Notes: generated by a model not told the origin, from the letters alone. DNA of 64,000 bases from Ectopseudomonas composti (GCF_001567565.1 NZ_LSSW01000020.1:124001-188000); one strand, 5' to 3'; counted from the first letter of the stretch, positions 34,788-47,611 are shown. Translations and numbers: made by a program.

Positions 34788-35852
34788 TCAGTTGACCTTG
34801 GAGTTGAGCTCGCCGCTGGCGTAGCGCTGGAACATACCTTCCAGGGACACCGGCTTGATCTTCGAGGCGTTACCGGCAGTGCCGAAGGCTTCGTAGCGCG
34901 CGATGCAGATGTCACGCATGGCGACGATGGTCTTGGCGAAGAACTTGCGCGGGTCGAACTCGCTCGGGTGCTCGGCCATCATGCGACGGATCGCGCCGGT
35001 AGAGGCCAGGCGCAGGTCGGTGTCGATGTTGACCTTGCGCACGCCGTGCTTGATGCCTTCGACGATTTCCTCGACCGGCACACCGTAGGTTTCCTTGATG
35101 TCGCCGCCGAATTCGTTGATCACCTTCAGCCATTCCTGCGGAACGGAGGAAGAACCGTGCATCACCAGGTGGGTGTTGGGGATGCGCTTGTGGATTTCCT
35201 TGATGCGCTCGATGGAGAGCACGTCGCCGGTTGGCGGCTTGGTGAACTTGTAGGCGCCGTGGCTGGTGCCGATGGCGATGGCCAGGGCATCGACCTGGGT
35301 AGCCTTGACGAAGGCAGCGGCTTCTTCCGGGTCGGTCAGCAGCTGGCTGTGGTCCAGCACACCTTCGGCGCCAACGCCGTCTTCTTCACCGGCCATACCG
35401 GTTTCCAGGCTGCCCAGGCAACCCAGTTCGCCTTCGACGGAAACACCACAAGCGTGGGCGAAGGCCACGGTCTGCTGGGTCACGCGAACGTTGTAGTCGT
35501 AGTCGGCCGGGGTCTTGCCGTCTTCCTTGAGCGAGCCGTCCATCATCACCGAGGAGAACCCCAGCTGGATGGAGCGCTGGCAGACGTCAGGGCTGGTGCC
35601 GTGGTCCTGGTGCATGCACACCGGGATGTGCGGGAATTCTTCGATGGCAGCCAGGATCAGGTGGCGCAGGAACGGCGCACCGGCGTATTTGCGGGCACCA
35701 GCGGAGGCCTGGACGATGACCGGCGAATCGGTCTTGTCGGCGGCTTCCATGATGGCGCGCATCTGCTCGAGGTTGTTGACGTTGAAGGCCGGCACGCCGT
35801 AGCCGAATTCGGCGGCGTGGTCGAGCATCTGGCGCATGCTGATAAGTGCCAT
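34788..35852 (-). CDS. fba: Class II fructose-bisphosphate aldolase
   Basis: Encodes 354 residues from 35852 ([20 protein letters not shown]), the conserved Pseudomonas start; the ATG at 35921 adds 23 unsupported residues. It is zinc dependent: the metal-binding motif CMHQDHG gives H81, D83 and H84, and further site residues lie in [22 protein letters not shown] and [11 protein letters not shown]. It interconverts fructose-1,6-bisphosphate with dihydroxyacetone phosphate and glyceraldehyde-3-phosphate, mainly gluconeogenic in Pseudomonas. Lies downstream of pgk, with two small lipoprotein genes between them, as in P. aeruginosa. Confidence 0.97.
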   Translation of the reverse strand: MALISMRQMLDHAAEFGYGVPAFNVNNLEQMRAIMEAADKTDSPVIVQASAGARKYAGAPFLRHLILAAIEEFPHIPVCMHQDHGTSPDVCQRSIQLGFSSVMMDGSLKEDGKTPADYDYNVRVTQQTVAFAHACGVSVEGELGCLGSLETGMAGEEDGVGAEGVLDHSQLLTDPEEAAAFVKATQVDALAIAIGTSHGAYKFTKPPTGDVLSIERIKEIHKRIPNTHLVMHGSSSVPQEWLKVINEFGGDIKETYGVPVEEIVEGIKHGVRKVNIDTDLRLASTGAIRRMMAEHPSEFDPRKFFAKTIVAMRDICIARYEAFGTAGNASKIKPVSLEGMFQRYASGELNSKVN

Positions 35853-35975
35853 GGTGTCACTGTCTCCCAATTTGGAGTTCGTTAGTCGTGCAAGCCTGCC
35901 GCAGGGGCCGACGTTGTTCAAGTTTCGTCGAGCCGGGGCCTGCGCCCACAGCTCGTCTCGGCATCGCCGAAGGTG

Positions 35976-36302
35976 TTACGGAGCCTTGCAGCCGCGGCCG
36001 ATCAGGTCATCGGTGGCGGTCCAGTAGACCAGCCCTTCCTCACCCTTGGTGTGGAAGGACAGGCGCCCGTCGCTGTACAGCGCGCCGGATGCAGCAGGTT
36101 CCTGGGTCAGGCGGTGGACGATGTCATCGCCACCCAGGCGCACATCCACCTGGTCGGCGCTGCCATTGGCAAAACGCCACAACACCTCGGCCTGGCTGTC
36201 GCACACCCAGCGATTCCACTGATCCGACACCTGCGGCTGACTGCTGCAGGCCGCAAGCAACAGAGCGCTAGCAGCGAGCCCCGCGAGTCTGATCCCGATC
36301 AT
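35976..36302 (-). CDS. MliC-family lipoprotein (C-type lysozyme inhibitor)
   Basis: Encodes 108 residues. A lipoprotein signal with lipobox LLAAC (cysteine 19) is followed by an MliC-type barrel: WVCDSQAEVLWRFANG, VRLGGDDIVHRLTQ, ASGALYSDGRLSFHTKGEEG, and the end GRGCKAP, whose cysteine would pair with the early one. MliC proteins sit in the outer membrane and inhibit host c-type lysozyme. The domain is shorter than canonical MliC, so activity is likely but unproven. It is between fba and pgk on the same strand. Confidence 0.8.
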   Translation of the reverse strand: MIGIRLAGLAASALLLAACSSQPQVSDQWNRWVCDSQAEVLWRFANGSADQVDVRLGGDDIVHRLTQEPAASGALYSDGRLSFHTKGEEGLVYWTATDDLIGRGCKAP

Positions 36303-36314
36303 TGTTTCTCCTCG

Positions 36315-36500
36315 TCAGCAACGCTGTTCCGGCGCTGGGCCAGCGGACTGGCCAGTACTTTCATCAACACGTTGATCATCCTGAGTGGTCGGGGTTTCGA
36401 TCTGCGCAGGGCTGAATACCTCGCAGGCGGCCTCCCGACCACCGCTGGCACAACCGGCCAGCAACATACCAATGACGCTCAAGGCGGCTAACTTGTCCAT
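36315..36500 (-). CDS. Small lipoprotein of unknown function
   Basis: Encodes 61 residues from 36500 (MDKLAALSVIGMLLAGCASG), a clean lipoprotein signal with lipobox LLAGC. The mature part, about 45 residues, is hydrophilic, with ACEVFSPAQIETPTTQDDQR and a C-terminal cysteine (PEQRC). I recognise no family. It ends 12 bases before the MliC gene and is probably co-transcribed with it. Confidence 0.65.
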   Translation of the reverse strand: MDKLAALSVIGMLLAGCASGGREAACEVFSPAQIETPTTQDDQRVDESTGQSAGPAPEQRC

Positions 36501-36604
36501 GACACGACTCCTTGTTCGATGATCCGGTTTTCTACAGACCACCCGTTCGCGTCAGGGTTTAATCAGCCAGGGCGCAGGGTGAGTCGCTTCACCCTAGCAG
36601 GCCT

Positions 36605-37765
36605 TTACTTGGCGCGCTGCTCCAGCACTTCCACGGCCGGCAGCACCTTGCCCTCGACGAACTCGAGGAAGGCACCACCACCGGTGGAAATGTAGGAAAT
36701 CTTGTCGGCTACGCCGTACTTGTCGATGGCCGCCAGGGTATCGCCACCACCGGCGATGGAGAACGCCGGGCTTTCGGCGATGGCCAGGGCCAGGGCCTTG
36801 GTGCCGTTACCGAACTGATCGAACTCGAACACCCCGACCGGGCCGTTCCACAGGACGGTCTGCGAAGCCTTGAGCATCTCGGCGAACTGCTTGGCGGTCT
36901 GCGGGCCGATGTCGAGGATCATGTCGTCCTCGGCCACGTCCTTGACCGCCTTGACGGTGGCTTCGGCGTCTTCGGCGAAAGCCTTGGCCACTACCACGTC
37001 GACCGGCAGCGGCACGCTGACCTTGGCCGCGATGGCCTTGGCGGTGTCGACCAGATCGGCCTCGTACAGCGACTTGCCCACCGGCAGGCCAGCAGCGGCG
37101 AGGAAGGTGTTGGCGATACCGCCACCGACGATCAGCGAGTCGCAGATATCGGCCAGGGAGTTGAGCACGTCGAGCTTGGTCGACACCTTGGAGCCGGCGA
37201 CGATGGCCAGCATCGGCCGGGCCGGCTTGTCCAGAGCCTTACCCAGGGCATCCAGCTCGGCGGCCAGCAGCGGGCCGGCGCAGGCCACCTTGGCGAACTT
37301 GGCCACGCCATGGGTCGAACCCTGGGCGCGGTGGGCGGTGCCGAAGGCGTCCATCACGAACACGTCGCACAGGGCGGCGTACTGCTGGGCCAGCTCATCG
37401 CTGTTCTTCTTCTCGCCCTTGTTGAAGCGTACGTTCTCCAGCAGCACCAGCTCGCCGGCCTTGACCTCGACACCGCCGAGGTAGTCCTTGACCAGCGGCA
37501 CGTCACGACCGAGCGCCTTGCTCAGGTAGGCCGCGACCGGCGCCAGGCTGTCTTCCTCGCTGTAGACGCCCTCTTCCGGGCGGCCCAGGTGCGAGCAGAC
37601 CAGCACGGCTGCGCCCTTCTCCAGCGCCAGCTTGATGGTCGGCAGGGAGGCGAGGATGCGCGCGTCGCTCTTGACCACGCCATCTTTCACCGGGACGTTG
37701 AGGTCTTCGCGGATCAGCACGCGCTTACCAGCGAGGTCGAGTTCGGTCATCTTCAGAACGGTCAT
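36605..37765 (-). CDS. pgk: Phosphoglycerate kinase
   Basis: Encodes 386 residues ([20 protein letters not shown]). It interconverts 1,3-bisphosphoglycerate + ADP with 3-phosphoglycerate + ATP. Substrate-side arginines lie in [15 protein letters not shown] and CSHLGRP. The hinge and nucleotide domain show [37 protein letters not shown] and the ATP loop GGGDTLAA, followed by [10 protein letters not shown]. Length and all blocks are complete. Twelve bases separate it from the upstream epd gene. Confidence 0.98.
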   Translation of the reverse strand: MTVLKMTELDLAGKRVLIREDLNVPVKDGVVKSDARILASLPTIKLALEKGAAVLVCSHLGRPEEGVYSEEDSLAPVAAYLSKALGRDVPLVKDYLGGVEVKAGELVLLENVRFNKGEKKNSDELAQQYAALCDVFVMDAFGTAHRAQGSTHGVAKFAKVACAGPLLAAELDALGKALDKPARPMLAIVAGSKVSTKLDVLNSLADICDSLIVGGGIANTFLAAAGLPVGKSLYEADLVDTAKAIAAKVSVPLPVDVVVAKAFAEDAEATVKAVKDVAEDDMILDIGPQTAKQFAEMLKASQTVLWNGPVGVFEFDQFGNGTKALALAIAESPAFSIAGGGDTLAAIDKYGVADKISYISTGGGAFLEFVEGKVLPAVEVLEQRAK

Positions 37766-37777
37766 AGATTCAGTCCT

Positions 37778-38833
37778 TCACGGAGCAGGATTGGCTTTAT
37801 TGGCTTGCAGGAGAAAATGTTCGGCGACATCGAGCATGCGGTTGGCGAACCCCCACTCGTTGTCGAACCAGGCCAGCAGGTTGACCAGGCGCGGGCCGGA
37901 CACGCGGGTCTGGCTACCGTCGACGATGGCCGAGTGCGGATCATGGTTGAAGTCGCAGCTGGCGTGCGGCAGCTCGGTATACGCCAGCAGCCCCTTGAGC
38001 GGGCCGCTGCGCGCCGCCTGTCGCAGCACGCGATTGATTTCCTCGGCAGAGGTGTCGCGCGCGGTCTGCAGGGTGATGTCCAGGCAGGAGACGTTCACCG
38101 TCGGTACGCGAATGGCCTTGGCCTGAATACGCCCGGCCAACTCCGGCAGCAGGCGCTCGATACCACGCGCCAGGCCGGTGGACACCGGGATCACCGACTG
38201 GAAGGCCGAGCGCGTGCGGCGCAGGTCTTCGTGGTGGTAGGCATCGATCACGGGTTGGTCGTTCATCGCCGAGTGGATGGTGGTAATGGAGACGTACTCC
38301 AGACCCACCACCTCATCGAGAAGTTTCAACAGCGGCACGCCGCAGTTGGTGGTACAGGACGCATTCGACACCAGGCGCTCGCTGCCCGTCAGGCCATCCT
38401 GATTGACGCCATAGACGATGGTGGCGTCGATATCCGCCTCGCTGGCCATCGGCTGCGACAGCAGCACGCGCGGCGCACCAGCGTCGATGAAACGCTGCGC
38501 CTGGTCACGGGTCACGTACTGCCCCGAGCATTCCAGCAACAGATCGATGTCCAGCGCAGCCCAGTCGATACCCTCGGGTTCGCTCTGGCGCAAGACCTTC
38601 ACGCAGTCGCCGTTGATATGCAGGCAGTCGCCATCGACCTTCACCTCGCCGGGAAAACGCCCGTGGGTGGAGTCGAAGCGGGTCAGGTATTCGATGCTGG
38701 CCTGGTCGGCCAGATCGTTCAGCGCGACGATTTCCAGACTCGCAGCATTGCCTCGCTCGTGCAGCGCACGCAGCACGCAACGGCCAATGCGGCCGTAGCC
38801 GTTGAGGGCGACACGATAAGGGCGGTTGGACAT
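37778..38833 (-). CDS. epd: D-erythrose-4-phosphate dehydrogenase
   Basis: Encodes 351 residues. It is a GAPDH-family enzyme that oxidises erythrose-4-phosphate to 4-phosphoerythronate for pyridoxal-phosphate synthesis. The Rossmann motif NGYGRIGR is at 11-18 and the catalytic cysteine is C160 in SNASCTTNC. Assignment as Epd rather than GapA rests on TIHSAMNDQPVIDAYHHEDL (GAPDH has a different loop here) and on the epd-pgk-fba context after tktA. Between it and tktA is a 75-base REP-like double hairpin. Confidence 0.93.
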   Translation of the reverse strand: MSNRPYRVALNGYGRIGRCVLRALHERGNAASLEIVALNDLADQASIEYLTRFDSTHGRFPGEVKVDGDCLHINGDCVKVLRQSEPEGIDWAALDIDLLLECSGQYVTRDQAQRFIDAGAPRVLLSQPMASEADIDATIVYGVNQDGLTGSERLVSNASCTTNCGVPLLKLLDEVVGLEYVSITTIHSAMNDQPVIDAYHHEDLRRTRSAFQSVIPVSTGLARGIERLLPELAGRIQAKAIRVPTVNVSCLDITLQTARDTSAEEINRVLRQAARSGPLKGLLAYTELPHASCDFNHDPHSAIVDGSQTRVSGPRLVNLLAWFDNEWGFANRMLDVAEHFLLQANKANPAP

Positions 38834-38850
38834 GGACGGTCTCGTATGAT

Positions 38851-38925
38851 CCGTAGGGTGGATCGCGCTTCATCGATCCACCGTCGGTGTAACGGCGGGT
38901 GAAAACAGCGTCACCCGCCCTACGG
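38851..38925. repeat. REP-type double hairpin (BIME-like) between tktA and epd
   Basis: Outer ends are CCGTAGGG (38851-38858) and CCCTACGG (38918-38925), so two GTAG-headed REP units face each other. Inside: GGTGGATCG (38857-38865) with CGATCCACC (38874-38882), and GGCGGGTGA (38894-38902) with TCACCCGCC (38911-38919). Two perfect 9-bp stems. It lies in the tktA-epd spacer, transcribed from the tktA side. Confidence 0.85.
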
Positions 38926-38937
38926 CGTCGCTCTCGC

Positions 38938-40938
38938 TTAGGCGTCGAGCAGTTCTTCGGCGGTGCCGACCACGTTGTCGACGATGAAGCCAAACTCCTC
39001 GAACAGCGCCGGAGCCGGGGCCGACTCGCCGAAGCTGGTCATGCCGATGATGCGACCTTCCAGACCGACGTACTTGTACCAGTAATCGGCGTGCGAGGCC
39101 TCGATGGCGATGCGCGCACCGACCTGCAGCGGCAGCACGTCCTGCTTGTAGGCGGCGTCCTGCTGGTCGAACACGCTGGTCGACGGCATCGATACCACGC
39201 GTACCTTGCGACCGGCGGCAGTCAGCTTGTCGTAGGCGGCAACGGCCAGGCCGACTTCCGAACCGGTGGCGATCAGGATCAGCTCCGGCTCGCCGCCGCA
39301 GTCCTTGAGCACGTAGCCGCCGCGCGCGACGTCAGCCAGCTGCTGGGCATCACGCGACTGGTGCGGCAGGTTCTGGCGGCTGAACACCAGGGCGCTCGGG
39401 CCGTCGGCGCGCTCGATGGCGTATTTCCAGGCCACGGCGGATTCCACGGCATCGGCCGGGCGCCAGGTGTCGAGGTTCGGCGTGCCACGCAGGCTGGCCA
39501 GCTGCTCGATCGGCTGGTGAGTCGGGCCGTCTTCGCCCAGGCCGATGGAGTCGTGGGTGAACACGTACAGCACGCGTTTCTTCATCAGCGCGGACATGCG
39601 CACGGCGTTGCGCGCGTATTCCATGAAGATCAGGAAGGTCGCACCGTAAGGCACGAAGCCGCCGTGCAGGGCGATACCGTTCATGATCGCGCTCATGCCG
39701 AATTCGCGCACGCCGTAGAACATATAGTTGCCGGAAGCGTCTTCGGCAGACACACCCTTGCAGCCCTTCCACAGGGTCAGGTTGGAGCCGGCCAGGTCGG
39801 CGGAACCGCCGAGGAACTCCGGCAGCAGCGGGCCGAAGGCATTCAGCGCATTCTGGCTGGCCTTGCGGCTGGCGATGGTTTCGCCTTTCTCGGCGACGTC
39901 CTTGATGTAGGCGGCGGCTTTCTCGGCGAAATCGGCCGGCAGCTCACCGGCAATGCGGCGCTTGAACTCGGCAGCCAGCTCAGGGAAAGCGGCGGCGTAG
40001 GCAGCGAACTTGTCGTTCCAGGCGGCTTCGGCGGCAGCGCCGGCGGCCTTGGCGTCCCACTCGGCGTAGATCTCGGCGGGGATTTCGAACGGGCCATGGT
40101 TCCAGCCCAGGGCGGCGCGGGTCAGGGCGATCTCGTCATTGCCCAGCGGCGCGCCGTGACACTCTTCCTTGCCCTGCTTGTTCGGCGAACCGAAGCCGAT
40201 GGTGGTCTTGCAGCAGATCAGGGTCGGCTGATCCACGCTCTTGCGCGCGGTCTCGATGGCCATCTTGATCTCTTCGGCATCATGGCCGTCGACGTTGCGG
40301 ATCACCTGCCAGCCGTAGGCTTCGAAGCGCTTCGGCGTGTCATCGGTGAACCAGCCCTCGACCTCGCCGTCGATGGAGATGCCGTTGTCGTCGTAGAAGG
40401 CGACCAGCTTGCCCAGGCCCAGAGTGCCGGCCAGCGAGCAGACTTCATGGCTGATGCCTTCCATCATGCAGCCGTCACCGAGGAACACGTAGGTGTTGTG
40501 GTCGACGATAGCGTGGCCTTCACGGTTGAACTGCGCGCCCAGCACCTTTTCGGCGATGGCAAAACCGACGGCGTTGGCGATGCCCTGGCCGAGCGGGCCG
40601 GTGGTGGTTTCCACGCCCGGGGTGTAGCCGTACTCCGGGTGGCCCGGGGTCTTGCTGTGCAGCTGACGGAAGTTCTGCAGATCGTCGATCGACAGGTCGT
40701 AGCCGGTCAGGTGCAGCAGCGAGTAGATCAGCATCGAACCATGGCCGTTGGACAGCACGAAGCGGTCACGATCGGCGAAGTTCGGATTGCTCGGGTTGTG
40801 CTTGAGGAAGTCGCGCCACAGCACTTCGGCGATGTCCGCCATGCCCATGGGGGCACCGGGGTGGCCGCTGTTGGCTTTCTGCACAGCATCCATGCTGAGG
40901 GCACGAATGGCATTGGCTCGCTCACGACGGCTGGGCAT
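38938..40938 (-). CDS. tktA: Transketolase
   Basis: Encodes 666 residues from 40938 ([20 protein letters not shown]); the frame open to 41046 adds 36 residues unlike the family. A thiamine-diphosphate enzyme of the pentose phosphate pathway that supplies erythrose-4-phosphate to the enzyme encoded by epd. Landmarks: [40 protein letters not shown], the ThDP motif [29 protein letters not shown], and the pyrimidine-domain [20 protein letters not shown]. Complete. On the same strand as epd, pgk and fba but separated from epd by the REP element. Confidence 0.98.
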   Translation of the reverse strand: MPSRRERANAIRALSMDAVQKANSGHPGAPMGMADIAEVLWRDFLKHNPSNPNFADRDRFVLSNGHGSMLIYSLLHLTGYDLSIDDLQNFRQLHSKTPGHPEYGYTPGVETTTGPLGQGIANAVGFAIAEKVLGAQFNREGHAIVDHNTYVFLGDGCMMEGISHEVCSLAGTLGLGKLVAFYDDNGISIDGEVEGWFTDDTPKRFEAYGWQVIRNVDGHDAEEIKMAIETARKSVDQPTLICCKTTIGFGSPNKQGKEECHGAPLGNDEIALTRAALGWNHGPFEIPAEIYAEWDAKAAGAAAEAAWNDKFAAYAAAFPELAAEFKRRIAGELPADFAEKAAAYIKDVAEKGETIASRKASQNALNAFGPLLPEFLGGSADLAGSNLTLWKGCKGVSAEDASGNYMFYGVREFGMSAIMNGIALHGGFVPYGATFLIFMEYARNAVRMSALMKKRVLYVFTHDSIGLGEDGPTHQPIEQLASLRGTPNLDTWRPADAVESAVAWKYAIERADGPSALVFSRQNLPHQSRDAQQLADVARGGYVLKDCGGEPELILIATGSEVGLAVAAYDKLTAAGRKVRVVSMPSTSVFDQQDAAYKQDVLPLQVGARIAIEASHADYWYKYVGLEGRIIGMTSFGESAPAPALFEEFGFIVDNVVGTAEELLDA

Positions 40939-41047
40939 CGCTGAATCTCCTACGGGGGCTGCTTCTGAATGAAGGGGGCGAAAAAAGGGTGCCATTTTCG
41001 CCCAGCCGGGCCCCGTGGGGCAATGACAGATAGTCGTAGAGCGCAAA

Positions 41048-42202
41048 TCAGCTGGTTTGCTCGCTCAGAACGCTCACCGCAGGGCTGCCCGGCCCACCCA
41101 GGCACGGCGCCTGGAACAACTCGCCATGCCAGACGCCGGCGAGCGTGCGGCTGAACACCAGCGCCCACACGGCGGCCAGCTGGACAGCCAGCACCAGCCC
41201 GACCAGAGCGAAGAAGGCCAGCCCGGTCAGCGCCTGCAGCTCGAAGGTCGCCAGGGCGAACACTCCCAAGGGGAAGGTAAAGCCCCACCAGCCGAGGTTG
41301 AACGGCATGTTGTCGCGGATGTAATGGCGGGTGAACAGGGTCGCGATCACCAGCCACCAGAGCCCCGCGCCCCACAGCGCCAGGCCGCCGATCAGGCCAA
41401 GATCGCGGGTCAGCTCGGCGGCACTGACCAGAGGCGTACCGGCGAAAGCCAGCGGCGCTGCCTGGCCCATGCTCAGCAGCCCCAGGCAGCCGGTGGCCAG
41501 CGGCCCCAGGGGCAGCCAGCTGGTAGCGGCAAAGTCGGTATCCGGCAATTTGTGCAAGGCCAGACGCAGCAGCACCAGGGTGATCAGCGAGAAGGCCAGC
41601 GACAGCGACAGCCCCCAGAGCACGAACCCCACCACCAGCAGTTGCTGCGCAGCCGCTGCGTCCAGGTGCGGCGCCAGCGCCCCCGCCGAGCTGGCGACCA
41701 CCTCGGGTGCGACGATAGGTAGCAGCCAGACTGCGGTCAGTTTTTCCAGCGCATGATGCTGCCGGGTGAACATCAGATAGGGCACCAGCAAGGCACCGAG
41801 CAGCGCCAGCCCCGCATTCAGCCACCACAAGGCATGGGCCAGCGCATAGACGCCGCCACCCCAGCGCGGCACGCCGAACAGCAACAGCCCCTTGATCAGC
41901 ACCGCCAGGCCCATCGGGATGGCACCGAGGAACATCGACTGCACCGGATGCAGCAGCATCGGCCAGACGGTGTCGCCAAACAGCGCCAGGCGCAGCAGGA
42001 GCAGGAGGCTGAACAGGGCGAACAGCGCCACAGCGAAGAACCACAACCCTTCGGCCAGCATCGCCAGGGCTGGCAGCTGCCAGGGCAGATGGCCGATCAC
42101 CAGCGCCAGCACACCGGTCCCCATGGTCATGGCGAACCAGTTGGGCGTGAAGTGACGAATGAAGGCGAGCGGCTCGGGCAGGCGACTGAAAGGGCGCAGC
42201 AT
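41048..42202 (-). CDS. TDT-family (SLAC1/TehA-like) C4-dicarboxylate or sulfite/tellurite transporter
   Basis: Encodes 384 residues from 42202 ([20 protein letters not shown]), the usual family start just before the first helix. Ten hydrophobic segments can be traced, as in the SLAC1/TehA fold. Conserved features: [20 protein letters not shown] near the N-terminus and [19 protein letters not shown] near the C-terminus, which is the TDT signature. Substrates in the family include malate, sulfite and tellurite; here it is unknown. It is divergent from a LysR gene that is the likely regulator. Confidence 0.9.
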   Translation of the reverse strand: MLRPFSRLPEPLAFIRHFTPNWFAMTMGTGVLALVIGHLPWQLPALAMLAEGLWFFAVALFALFSLLLLLRLALFGDTVWPMLLHPVQSMFLGAIPMGLAVLIKGLLLFGVPRWGGGVYALAHALWWLNAGLALLGALLVPYLMFTRQHHALEKLTAVWLLPIVAPEVVASSAGALAPHLDAAAAQQLLVVGFVLWGLSLSLAFSLITLVLLRLALHKLPDTDFAATSWLPLGPLATGCLGLLSMGQAAPLAFAGTPLVSAAELTRDLGLIGGLALWGAGLWWLVIATLFTRHYIRDNMPFNLGWWGFTFPLGVFALATFELQALTGLAFFALVGLVLAVQLAAVWALVFSRTLAGVWHGELFQAPCLGGPGSPAVSVLSEQTS

Positions 42203-42311
42203 GAATCGAGTTGTCCCGTGAGAGGAGTGACAGCACAAGGTTAAGAATTGGCTTGCCATATTAAAAATACATATTCAGCATCCAATGCATGCCTTTTGCT
42301 TATGCACTCTC

Positions 42312-43193
42312 ATGAACCTTCATCACCTCAAAGTCTTCCTTGCCGTGGCAGACGCCGGCAGCATCAGCGCTGGCGCCGAACGCCTGCATATCAGCCAGCC
42401 AGCGGTCACCCGGGAGATTCGCGACCTCGAGGCCAGCCTTGATCTGCGCCTGTTCGACCGCCTGCCGCGAGGCGTACAACTGACCGAAGGCGGGCTGCGC
42501 CTGCTCGACTACGCCCAGCGCATCTTCAGCCTGGAACGTGCCGCCGAACGTGATCTGCGAGACTTCGCCCAACTCGAGCAGGGCGAACTTCACCTCGGTG
42601 CCAGCGCCACGCTCGGCTCCTACCTGCTGCCCCCCCTGCTCACCCGCTTTCGCGCCCTGCACCCACAGATATTCGTCAGCCTGGAAGTGAGCAATACCGA
42701 CGTGGTGACCCGGCAACTGGACGAAGGCCGCATCAGTCTCGGTTTCGTCGAAGGCCCCTTCGCACACGCCGACTATGCCCATCGCCTGCTGGCGCGCGAC
42801 GCCCTGCTCCCGGTGGTTGCGCCGCACCACCCGCTGGTCGCCAGCCCTAGGCTCATGGCAGTGCAACTGCAAGACTACCCGCTGTACATGCGCGAGCCGG
42901 GCTCCGGCGCACGCGTCAGCATCGAACAGGCCTACCACGCACACGGGCTCGAACCCCGCGCGGGCATGGCCATCGGCAGCACCGAGGCGCTCAAACGCCT
43001 GCTCGCTGACGGCCAGGGCATTGCCTGGCTGTCGCAGCGGGTGGTCGAGCGCGAACTGGCCAGCGGCGAACTGCGCCATCTGCCCGTCCAGGATCTGCAG
43101 ATCGAGCGCGAGCTGCATGTCCTGTGGCGCCTGGGCGCCAGCCTGAGCCCGGCCCCTGCGGCATTTCTCGAGCTGAGCCAGGCGCCGGAATGA
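42312..43193 (+). CDS. LysR-family transcriptional regulator (probably of the divergent TDT transporter gene)
   Basis: Encodes 293 residues from 42312 (MNLHHLKVFLAVADAGSISA). The helix-turn-helix occupies about 1-60 (GAERLHISQPAVTREIRDLE), followed by the LysR substrate domain (GELHLGASATLGSYLLPPLL onwards). The region to the divergent transporter gene is 109 bases and A/T-rich, suiting a shared LysR-type promoter. The stop at 43191-43193 is immediately followed by the palindromic operator of the next gene. The inducer is unknown. An ATG at 42285 adds nine non-conserved residues. Confidence 0.9.
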   Translation: MNLHHLKVFLAVADAGSISAGAERLHISQPAVTREIRDLEASLDLRLFDRLPRGVQLTEGGLRLLDYAQRIFSLERAAERDLRDFAQLEQGELHLGASATLGSYLLPPLLTRFRALHPQIFVSLEVSNTDVVTRQLDEGRISLGFVEGPFAHADYAHRLLARDALLPVVAPHHPLVASPRLMAVQLQDYPLYMREPGSGARVSIEQAYHAHGLEPRAGMAIGSTEALKRLLADGQGIAWLSQRVVERELASGELRHLPVQDLQIERELHVLWRLGASLSPAPAAFLELSQAPE

Positions 43194-43235
43194 CAGCAAT
43201 ACCAATATCAAAACTTTTTGATATTGGTATTGCTG
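43194..43235. promoter_or_regulatory. 42-bp perfect palindrome, operator of the ArsR-type SAM-cycle regulator
   Basis: Two perfect 20-base arms (43194-43213 and 43216-43235) separated by only CT. Each arm contains the element CCAATATCAAAA. The right arm supplies the probable -35. It starts on the base after the lysR stop codon and ends one base before the first possible start of the ArsR-type gene. The symmetry fits an ArsR-family dimer; the protein encoded next door is the natural ligand. Confidence 0.85.
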
Positions 43236-43258
43236 TATGAAAATTGACCGACTAGACT
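43230..43258 (+). promoter_or_regulatory. Promoter of the regulator-metK operon
   Basis: TTGCTG (43230-43235) and TAGACT (43253-43258) with 17-base spacing. Initiation would fall near 43265, two bases before the ATG at 43267, predicting a leaderless mRNA. The -35 is the last six bases of the palindrome, so a bound repressor would exclude RNA polymerase. Confidence 0.55.
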
Positions 43259-43266
43259 GCGCCACC

Positions 43267-44268
43267 ATGACCCTGCGCGCACCTGAGTTGGAATTCGACC
43301 CCTGCGACGAGCTCGCCGCCCTGTGCAAAGCCGGCGGCGATCCGCTGCGCCTGAACGTCCTGCGCGTCCTGAGCAACGACTCCTTCGGCGTGCTGGAGCT
43401 GGCGCAGATATTCGCCATTGGCCAGTCGGGCATGAGCCACCACCTCAAGGTCCTGGCCCAGGCCGACCTGGTGGCCACGCGCCGTGAAGGCAACGCGATC
43501 TTCTACCGCCGCGCCCTACCCAACGGTCGCCTGCATGCCGCCTTGCTCGACGATATCGATGAACTGCCGCTGCCTGCAGATGTGCAGGCCCGTATCGCCA
43601 CCGTGCATCAGCAGCGCGCCACCGTCAGCCGCGACTTCTTCGCCCGCATGGCCAGCAACTTCCAGGCCCAGCAGGACCTGATCGCCGGCCTGCCGCAGTA
43701 CCGCGACAGCCTGCTGGCCCTGCTCGATGCCCTGCACTTCGCCCCCAGCGCCAGCGCAGTGGAAATCGGCCCTGGCGACGGTGCCTTCCTGCCCGAGTTG
43801 GCGCAGCGCTTTGCCCAGGTCACGGCACTGGACAACAGCCCGGCTATGCTCGAACTGGCAAGCCAGCGCTGCGCCGCCGAAGGGCTGGACAACGTCGAGC
43901 TGAAACTGGCCGATGCGCTGCAGGACGCGCCCGTCACGGCCGATTGCGTGGTGCTGAACATGGTTCTGCACCACTTCGCGGCCCCGGCCGAGGCCTTTCG
44001 CAAGCTGGCTGACCTGGTCGCCCCAGGCGGCAGCCTGCTGCTCAGCGAACTGTGCAGCCACGACCAGAGCTGGGCGCGCGAAGCCTGCGGCGACCTGTGG
44101 CTGGGCTTCGAGCAGGAAGACTTGGCGCACTGGGCGACGGCCGCCGGCCTGACGCCCGGTGAAAGCTTGTACATAGGCCTGAAAAACGGCTTTCAGATTC
44201 AATTACGGCACTTTGCCAAACCCGATGCGCACAGCGCCTTCAGCCTCCGGCAAGAAAGGAACCGATAG
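43267..44268 (+). CDS. ArsR-family regulator fused to a SAM-dependent methyltransferase domain (SahR-like)
   Basis: Encodes 333 residues from 43267. The N-terminal winged helix (about 12-90) has DPLRLNVLRVLSNDSFGVLE and FAIGQSGMSHHLKVLAQADL. The C-terminal half is a class I methyltransferase with motif I EIGPGDG (166-172) and LDNSPAMLELASQRCA. Regulators of this build upstream of metK in proteobacteria control the SAM cycle and probably sense SAH or SAM with the methyltransferase fold. I prefer the start at 43267 over 43237, because 43237 falls between the promoter boxes; neither has a ribosome site. The stop is directly followed, without any gap, by the metK start codon. Confidence 0.88.
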   Translation: MTLRAPELEFDPCDELAALCKAGGDPLRLNVLRVLSNDSFGVLELAQIFAIGQSGMSHHLKVLAQADLVATRREGNAIFYRRALPNGRLHAALLDDIDELPLPADVQARIATVHQQRATVSRDFFARMASNFQAQQDLIAGLPQYRDSLLALLDALHFAPSASAVEIGPGDGAFLPELAQRFAQVTALDNSPAMLELASQRCAAEGLDNVELKLADALQDAPVTADCVVLNMVLHHFAAPAEAFRKLADLVAPGGSLLLSELCSHDQSWAREACGDLWLGFEQEDLAHWATAAGLTPGESLYIGLKNGFQIQLRHFAKPDAHSAFSLRQERNR

Positions 44269-45459
<1,191 letters not shown>

Positions 45460-45471
45460 GCGACGCCCGCC

Positions 45472-45508
45472 AAAAAGCCCCGCCTGCGTGAGCAGTGCGG
45501 GGCTTTTT
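45472..45508. terminator. Bidirectional intrinsic terminator after metK
   Basis: AAAAAGCCCCGC (45472-45483) and GCGGGGCTTTTT (45497-45508), a 12-bp perfect pairing with A- and T-runs on both sides. It serves metK (+) and the small gene at 45522 (-). Confidence 0.92.
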
Positions 45509-45521
45509 CGCTTTGTGCGCC

Positions 45522-45740
45522 TCAGGAAATCTGGAGACTGCCGCCGAGATACATCATCCCCAGCCCAATGGCCATGAACAGCAACGGCGCACGCATGGGC
45601 GGCTCGTACAGGGCGAAGATCCCCTGCGAGACGGGCGGAAACAGGAAGTTGAGCACAACGCAGATCAGCGACACCTGGACGCCACGCGCCACAGACCAGA
45701 TCCAGGCTGCCAACGCGAGGAGAAAACCGATCACGTCCAT
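45522..45740 (-). CDS. Small membrane protein of unknown function
   Basis: Encodes 72 residues: MDVIGFLLALAAWIWSVARG, then VSLICVVLNFLFPPVSQGIF and LLFMAIGLGMMYLGG. There are two or three hydrophobic stretches. The middle segment with PP is reminiscent of, but not clearly, the Pmp3/YqaE type. A GGAATGG sequence precedes the start. It is divergent from ligB (90 bases) and ends just before the metK terminator. No function can be assigned. Confidence 0.6.
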   Translation of the reverse strand: MDVIGFLLALAAWIWSVARGVQVSLICVVLNFLFPPVSQGIFALYEPPMRAPLLFMAIGLGMMYLGGSLQIS

Positions 45741-45758
45741 TTACCATTCCTTGGCTAG

Positions 45759-47528
<1,770 letters not shown>

Positions 47529-47611
47529 TCCAGATCAGCCGATGCCGCGCACGGGTCGAACCTCATGCAGTAACCGGGGTCACTTCGAATAGACACTCAC
47601 GAGGACAGACC

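Noticed and set aside
36315..36542. Longer start for the small lipoprotein gene at 36542
   Set aside because: It would put 14 charged residues in front of a clean lipoprotein signal; 36500 is the sensible start.
43237..43266. ATG at 43237 as start of the ArsR-type regulator
   Set aside because: It lies between the predicted -35 and -10 boxes and has no ribosome site; the extra ten residues are not like the family N-terminus. It cannot be fully excluded.
44200..44268. SAM-type riboswitch before metK
   Set aside because: metK begins directly after the upstream gene's stop codon, so there is no leader to hold one.
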